Source: Syngnathus acus (taxonomy: Eukaryota; Chordata; Actinopteri; Syngnathiformes; Syngnathidae). Taken from it: DNA of 64,000 nt. The notes under the pieces are model-generated. The model worked only from the letters and a program-made list of their open reading frames with translations. It had not been told where the DNA came from and made no database searches. Location of the stretch: assembly GCF_901709675.1 (NCBI RefSeq), contig NC_051094.1:14077501-14141500 (forward strand), written 5' to 3'. Below are positions 57,853 through 64,000 of the stretch, piece after piece (the stretch's first letter is position 1; every line of letters starts with the position of its first letter). The position numbers were made by a program, and so were the translations under genes.

Positions 57853-60800
57853 TTAGTGCTTGCTGGTCTTCTCAGCGGGGCTCTCCTTCTTCTTCTCTTT
57901 CTCATCCTTCTCTTTTGGCTTCTCCTCCTGCTCAGCATCACCTGACTCCTGGTCATCTCCCTCATCTTCATCCTCTCCCTCTTCCTCGTTCTCCTCGTCC
58001 TCATCCTCCTTGTCCTCTTCTTCTCCCTCCTCTTCTTCTTCCTCTGGCTTGGACTTCCTGTAGCTTCCCAGGGAGTAGGTGCGGGAGGAAGACATATAGG
58101 AGAGGCCGGGGTAGCCGGACTGCACCATGGCACCACCGACGGAGCTGAGGCGGCACTCCTCGCCTTCCAGCAGTTTCCTACACGCCCGAGTACCAGTGCA
58201 ATGGATTAATATCAGCACCTTTGCCACTATGACAAAAAATTGAATTACTGCGAAATTGTTATGTTGCAAGATTCATGTAAAAAAAATATCAACTCGACAT
58301 CTCTTCTGATCATAAATATGCACATTTTCACATGGCCTGTTGTGAAAGTTGGCTTTCCTCTTTGATTGAATCCCAACTTAAAGATTTCAATACATTGTTG
58401 CCATAAGTGTGAGTCATAAATGTCAACTTAAAATTACTGTTGCAGGCCAAAAAAAATTGTTTTTTTAATTTACCAAGCTCTACACAAAATACATACACTA
58501 CACTTGAAGTTTAAAAAATAGTTTACAGAATTAATTGTCCCATGTAATATCCCCCAACTTGTAAAAAAAAAAAAAAAAAACTCAGCTAATTGTTTTGATG
58601 CAAACAACGTGCTGGTTTTCTTGTGCTCATTAGCATCGTTGACATGAATGTCAACTATTTATATTTTAGAGTTGTTCCAACTTCCCCAAGAGTACAAGTT
58701 GTATTTTTCTACAGTGTAGACTGGTCAACTATGTCTTTGCATTGTTTCAAACTGAATTGATCGTTGCACAACAAATGACTTGTTTGGAATTTTGCAAACC
58801 TGTAAGCAGCTATTTCAATGTCAAGTGCCATTTTGACATTGAGCAGATCCTGATATTCCCGCAGGTGACGGGACATTTCTCCTTTGGTGCTGCGCAGTGC
58901 AGCCTCCAGCTGCTGGATGGTGTCCTGTAAACAAATGGATTCACATCTCAATTAAGTTGCAATCATCCAGACAGGGGCTGAGACTTGTATTCAGCTGGCC
59001 TGTACAGTTTTAGTATTTCGGTACAATTTAATTGTAATCCGAGCTTTCGATTTTGTCCTTATCCCACATACCTGCATGTCACCAATTTCATTGTTATGGC
59101 GATCCTCCATCTCAGCAATCTGCCGCTCCAGGGCCTCATTGTGGCCCCTAAGGGCCTCAATCTCCAGGGTGCGGGCTTGCACCTGCCTGCGGTACTCGGT
59201 CAGCTCCTCCTTGGAGTGCTTGATGGCATCCTGGTTGCGAGCAGCGGCCTCGGTCACCGTTGCAAACTTGGAACGATACCATTCCTCTGCCTGGGCCTGG
59301 TTCCTGCATGACAGGTTCTCATATTGGGCCCTGATGTCCTTCAGGGCTGCCGCCAGGTCCGGTTTGCTCATGTCCATCTCCACTGACACCTGGACAAAAG
59401 AGGGATCGAGGGTTTTAACTCCTGATTTTATCTTTGTAATTTGGGTGGTGTCATTGGTTTCTCAAGATGATCAGGATGCGCCTAAATGCAAACTGTACAT
59501 TTGAGCAATGTGCTGAGCTGAGTTGTAGCGCGGCGGACTGATGGGGTGCTTACTCAAGCTTCTGCTGTGTCGTCAATAGCTTACATGGCAGAAAAATTGC
59601 TTGAAGGGAAGTAGCAATACCGTGGAGAAATCTACCTGGCAACCATCTCACTATATCTTGATTCCACTGTAACACTAACATTTTCCACCAGTTTTAAATT
59701 GTCATTGTTTGTTCAAAAATGTCATTGCATACAGTATTGGAGTGGAAATGTAAATAAATATTGTTGCTGTAAAACTTTGTTACTATGCTGCTGTTAATTT
59801 AGCCTTTTATTCAGAAAGTGCAGTGCAAGGCAGGTGGCTTGTCCTACCTACTGCGGTTTGGGGTGACCACACCCTTTAGATGATGCGCTATTTCTGCGCA
59901 TTTTTCAACTCCCCTCCCCTTTCTGACTCCCCTCCCCTCCTCTCAAATGATGCTCACTGGTAAATACTGCACAATCGCGGTTTAAAATGTGCGTCGGTAT
60001 TGCCCAATAATATTTAATTCACCTCTATATGATTGCAACCTCTATATGATTCATCATATGGACATTGCAAAAGAAACAAGAAATATCTTGTATTGGATAC
60101 TGTGTGAGTGTCTGTTTGAAAGTTGTCACCGGTCCTAACAGCTTGCTGCAAAAGGGTGGGACCACGCGTGGTTCTGAAGTAGCAAATTGGCATGACTTCA
60201 ATAAGACCGAATGCAGTCAAATTGCGTCAAATCAATAAGGAATACGTGGGTAGTTGTATTTACATCCCAGCATGTTGCAATATAGCCTATAATGTAGCCT
60301 AAGGTAATATGATGCAGTGCCGTTATGATACAAGCACAATCGAGCTCGTAAAGTTTGCAAACGCAGCTAATAAAAAGTGGTGGTGCACGTATGTGTACGT
60401 AAGGCGACGCGTACCTGCGTGGCCTGCAGGGATGACTGCATGTCTTGCAGCTCCTCCTCATGAACTTTCCTGAGGAAGGCGATCTCATCCAGGAGTGACT
60501 CCACTTTCTTCTCGAGCTCCAGGCGCGCCAAGGTGGCGTCGTCCACGTCCTTGCGGTAGCCCTTCAAGGTGTTCTCCGCCTCCTCCCGCAGCCGGGTCTC
60601 TTCCTCGAGCTTCTCCCGCAGGCGCTCGAGAGCCTCATTCATCTGCACGCAGTCCAGGTGCATCTGGCTCTTCTCGTGGGTCAGCTCCTCGACGCGCGCG
60701 CGGAGCTCGCGGATCTCCTGCTCGTAGAGCTCGTGGAGGCGCGATGGCTCGTTGTGGCGTTGCCGCAGCAACGTCACCTCCGCCTCGAGAACTTTGTTCT

Positions 60801-61158
60801 GTTGCTCCAGGTTGTGCACCTTCTCAATGAAGGACACGAAGCGGTCGTTGAGCCCCTGCAGTTGTTCCTTCTCGTTCGTTCGGACGATCTTAAGCTCATT
60901 AGTGACCGCTGTGGACTGGCTGAGGTCCATCATGGAGTCCTGCACGGAGGAGGAGAAGACGCGACCGGGTGCGGCGGTCCTGCGGTAGCTGCTGGATGAG
61001 ATAACCGTGGGGGCGCCGTAGATGCGGCTGCGGTACCCCGAGGAGTGCACGCGGGACGGGCTGCTGCTGCTGCCCATCCCTGCACGGCCGGCACGAGGAG
61101 CATCGCCGAAAATCTTCCGATAGGAACTGCTGCTATACATATCACTGGAGTAACTCAT
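57853..61158 (-). CDS. ina: Alpha-internexin-like (gefiltin-type) neuronal intermediate filament protein, four exons
   Basis: A type IV intermediate filament subunit of neurons that co-assembles with neurofilament proteins in axons. Coding exons, in transcript order: 60415-61158, 59072-59389, 58800-58924, 57853-58177, joined in phase to 503 residues; human INA has 499. The head [19 protein letters not shown] resembles the INA head. The rod starts about residue 95 ([20 protein letters not shown]). The second exon begins [12 protein letters not shown], and the rod ends with [20 protein letters not shown] then KLLEGEE (about 376-403). The tail is about 100 residues and strongly Glu/Asp/Lys-rich, ending KTSKH, which also resembles NEFL tails. 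Serine/arginine-rich head and intron positions fit type IV genes. Teleosts have inaa, inab and nefl copies; I favour ina from the head. Confidence 0.88.
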
Positions 61159-61268
61159 ACTTATTCAGCCACTTGCTGGTGAGCCGCGAAAGTGGAGTGC
61201 AAGAGAGTGGGAGACACAACGTGAGCTCAAGCGCGGTGTGCATGCAGTGACAGAGTTCCGCGCAGGTA

Positions 61269-61276
61269 CTTTTATA
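61269..61276 (-). promoter_or_regulatory. TATA box of the internexin-like gene
   Basis: The minus strand reads TATAAAAG, 110 bases upstream of the ATG and inside a GC-rich stretch (GGCGCCCCTCGC just before it). This would place the transcription start near 61240 and give a 5' UTR of about 80 bases. Confidence 0.6.
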
Positions 61277-62059
61277 GCGAGGGGCGCCTGCGCATCATCT
61301 GACGCAGAACGACTGGGATGGATCGATGCGGGGGCCGCGGAGGGGGAGGGGACCTGCTACCCCATACAGAACCTCCACCCTTTAGGGAAACAAAAATGCA
61401 CTCATTCAGCACCTCTTTGCTGTCGAGTCACTCAAGTATCGACATGTCATGACATCGACCAAAAAATAAAAACCTTAGACAAGCAACATATAATTCACTT
61501 TTAACGTGATGAAGCCCTGGAGTGGCTGATTGCTAATAAGGTGTCATTATATACAAGCGTGATATAGAAAAGATAAAGGATTGTATTATTTCCACCAGGA
61601 CACTTGACATTCCCGGACTGCCAGTGGAGTTTTTTTCTGCTGTCCTTGCAGGAATGGGATCACAGTTGTACACGGAGGTGCGTTTTGGTACCGCAGTCTT
61701 ACCCCGCCCCTCCCTATGCCCACCTCTGCATTGAGACTAACACTTTTATGATATGCTCTCACACTCCCCTGGAATATGGAAACACGCATGTTTTTCTATT
61801 TAAGGTGAGATGCAGTGTACGGACAAGCACTTGATTCTTACTTGATTACTAATTAAAGTCAACAAACATTTCTCGCAGTATTATAAGTGCAACAAATGCC
61901 TACAACATGAAGCTTTACAAATGCATTCTTTATTCTTTCCTGTAGTCCCAAGGTCACAGTGCCAATAATATTCCGTCATCATGCGACATTGAAGTGATGT
62001 CTAGATGTGTCTCTGGCCTTGGTCCTGATCCAAGCTGATCTGGAGGTTAGACCACACCC

Positions 62060-62060
<1 letters not shown>

Positions 62061-62150
<90 letters not shown>
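62061..62150 (+). repeat. (CA)n microsatellite
   Basis: Uninterrupted CA run of about 88 bp. Confidence 0.95.
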
Positions 62151-62153
<3 letters not shown>

Positions 62154-63544
62154 GCACCCACTCACTGCCTGCAGCCTAGCCACTTTTTTGCAATATAAAG
62201 AAGGTTTTCTGACATAAATTCACTGTACATAACTTTTGGGAAACATTTCCAAAATACCATACTTGGATTCTGAATTCTGCCACCATCCAACTTTTTAACA
62301 TTTGTATATTTTATCCTATACAAATGTTATCCACTGGGAGGTATCTAATTATTGTTGCTCCATATCCCCTAAATAATCTTCACACTCATACAGTCAACAT
62401 GTTGGAGTATTTTTACTTCGATGTTGGATACATGCATTTGAGAGGCTTTTGATATAATGTGGCCATTATATGAACAGACATTTAAGTTAAGATTTATAAT
62501 AGAAGAATTGTAAAATACAGCAACGGTTATAACAACCAGACAGTATGCAGGGTTGTTCCTCGGCTCTTTGCAGTGTGTGCTGGTGACACAAACGCCAGCT
62601 GAAGAGGTGGGGCGGTGAATGGGTTGACAGTGACTCAGCAGGATGTGAAAAGTAACTGTTGGCTGCTACTATCATCCTCTTACAAGCACATCCTCCATGC
62701 TTCTTATATAGTTTCTCATGAACATGGTCATGAGACACCACACTTATTGGATTACATTCACTCAACTCTAGCAAAGCATATGAAAACAAACCAGAGGACA
62801 TACAATGGCCAATTCTAGAAAACAGGTGAGCTGTGACATTTACAATATCAATATGTCGCATAGAACATGTATTTTTTTAACTTGACTTCCAATTTGATGA
62901 AATAATAATAATAATAATAATCCTCATCATTTAACATATGAGATTGGTCAGCCAAGGTGTTCTCTAATTAGCATTGCGGATGTCTTCAAAGTTGTAAGCA
63001 GTCAGTCGACTGATTTAAGGGTTATCATGGTCACTGTGTTGCTTAGTGACATGGTATGCGTTCACAGATGCAAAAAATAAGCATATCAAGGAAACAAATA
63101 TTGTCCCTACTGTAAAACCTGTAGGGCGTTTTGTTATGTTCTGGGGCTGCTTTACTTTATCTGGCATTTCCTCACTTGATTATCCAGACTAAAACCTCTT
63201 GCACTGAGATTGTCATTCCCATAAACTCGAGGGTCATGATGGCTGACACAATTAGTAGTTGGACAGTGTGCAGTATCAAGATAGTTGCGCACAGTTTTCA
63301 ACATGCCACCGTGTGGTTTTGGAAATCTGATCATCACAACGGTAGTCTGAGTATTACAAGAAGAAATGAAACAATGAATAATTACAAAAATAATTTACAA
63401 AAAAAATATTATAAAAATAATTCATGCATCTTTGACTCATGTCTTTGCAGCTCTTCCCTATTTTTGCTGCTCTCATGATGTGCAATGAGGACGATAAACT
63501 AAGATTACTTGACCATTGCGAATTTTGCTCAGCAGTCTTGAATA

Positions 63545-63564
63545 CCGCCACAGGGTGGCAGCAG
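63545..63564 (+). promoter_or_regulatory. CTCF-like motif upstream of the zinc-finger gene
   Basis: CCGCCACAGGGTGGCAGCAG resembles the CTCF core (CCGCGNGGNGGCAG) with one or two differences. It lies about 135 bases upstream of the start codon. A GAAGAAGAAGAACGCG tract follows at 63604, a pair often seen next to fish repeats, so it may come from a repeat. Confidence 0.3.
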
Positions 63565-63697
63565 CGGAATCCCACCGACCATAGGATAGCCTGTAAACAC
63601 CATCGAAGAAGAAGAACGCGAAAGTGGCAAGACAGGCAAGCACACAGCAGAAAAGCTTGAAGGTGACGTGCTGAAATAGCAAGAAATCTCTTCAAAA

Positions 63698-63875
63698 ATG
63701 TTGCAGGAAATGTTGAGGGAGCGGCTCATTGCGGCTGCTGATGAAATCTATGGCCTGTTTGAAAAAACCATCGTGTCGTACGAAGAGCAACTCGCTCGTG
63801 CGAGAGAGGAGAACGAGCAGCAACGACGACAAATGGAAGATATTTGCAAGTCTCAAACGACACTGCACAACCAAG
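63698..63875 (+). CDS. First coding exon of a probable fish C2H2 zinc-finger gene (rest beyond window)
   Basis: ATG at 63698 opens MLQEMLRERLIAAADEIYGL then FEKTIVSYEEQLARAREENE and QRRQMEDICKSQ, with a good donor (CCAAG|GTTTGC) after 63875. The exon has 59 full codons and ends in phase 1. This amphipathic N-terminal helix (RERL.AAADEI..LFE.TI.SYEE.L.R.REENE) is, from my knowledge, typical of a large teleost family of C2H2 zinc-finger transcription factors, in which the fingers are in a later exon. The zinc-finger exon is outside the window, so DNA binding is inferred only. A local tandem family cannot be judged from one exon. Confidence 0.65.
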
Positions 63876-64000
63876 GTTTGCTCACTAAACGTCGAGTTCA
63901 CCGCTTTAAACAAACTCCATTTAGTTCTGGTCAAGCAAATCGCCTCATTGACGCCAAATGGATGCTTATTTCTTTGTTTATATGCAATGCACTGCAAATG

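Larger units (their letters stand above)
61277..63697. other. Intergenic region between the internexin-like gene and the zinc-finger gene
   Basis: About 2.4 kb with the upstream region of the filament gene on the left. It holds the (CA)n array at 62061-62150 and a short (AAT)n run at 62901-62921. No exon was recognised. Confidence 0.5.

Noticed and set aside
57819-58148. Antisense frames opposite the acidic tail of the internexin-like gene
   Set aside because: They are Ser/Pro-rich shadows of a Glu-rich coding region.
60495-60999. Antisense frames opposite the first exon of the internexin-like gene
   Set aside because: They mirror a GC-rich coding exon; the sense frame has clear filament motifs.

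Overview
The window looks like nuclear DNA of a teleost fish, most likely a percomorph. It has spliced vertebrate genes with GT-AG introns, AT-rich intergenic DNA, long CA/GT and tetranucleotide microsatellites, and many fish-type hAT, Tc1 and MITE remnants. All exon borders below were read by eye from splice sites, reading phase and similarity to vertebrate families; no alignment was run. A seahorse/pipefish-like origin is only a guess.

Layout, left to right: (1) 0.3-9.5 kb, + strand: the last ten coding exons of an erlin gene (ER lipid-raft SPFH protein); its first exon lies left of the window. (2) 13.8-22.3 kb, + strand: a cholesterol 25-hydroxylase-like gene in two exons, split by a 7.8-kb intron full of transposons. 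(3) 28.6-30.8 kb, - strand: bmp10 in two exons. (4) 33.8-39.9 kb, - strand: arhgap25 in eleven exons, complete. (5) 43.6-52.7 kb, - strand: cds2 (CDP-diacylglycerol synthase) in thirteen exons, complete. (6) 57.9-61.2 kb, - strand: an alpha-internexin-like intermediate filament gene in four exons, with a TATA box. (7) 63.7 kb to the right edge, + strand: the first coding exon of what looks like a fish C2H2 zinc-finger gene.

The genes do not form a pathway. They are a vertebrate synteny block; bmp10 beside arhgap25 is also the mammalian order. Three of them touch ER lipid metabolism (erlin, CH25H-like, CDS2), which is probably coincidence.

The most unusual structure is in the ch25h-like intron. 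A hAT-like element (14749-19583, apparent 8-bp target duplication ATCTATAG) encloses a large palindrome with two arms of about 1.2 kb (about 15620-16845 and 18100-19320). Between the arms are two different tandem duplications (236-bp and 196-bp periods), tRNA-Glu-like sequences, and about 300 bp of an 18-mer array built from telomere-type CCCTAA units. No transposase was seen in it. A second, clean hAT element with a perfect 8-bp target duplication lies at 23497-24609.
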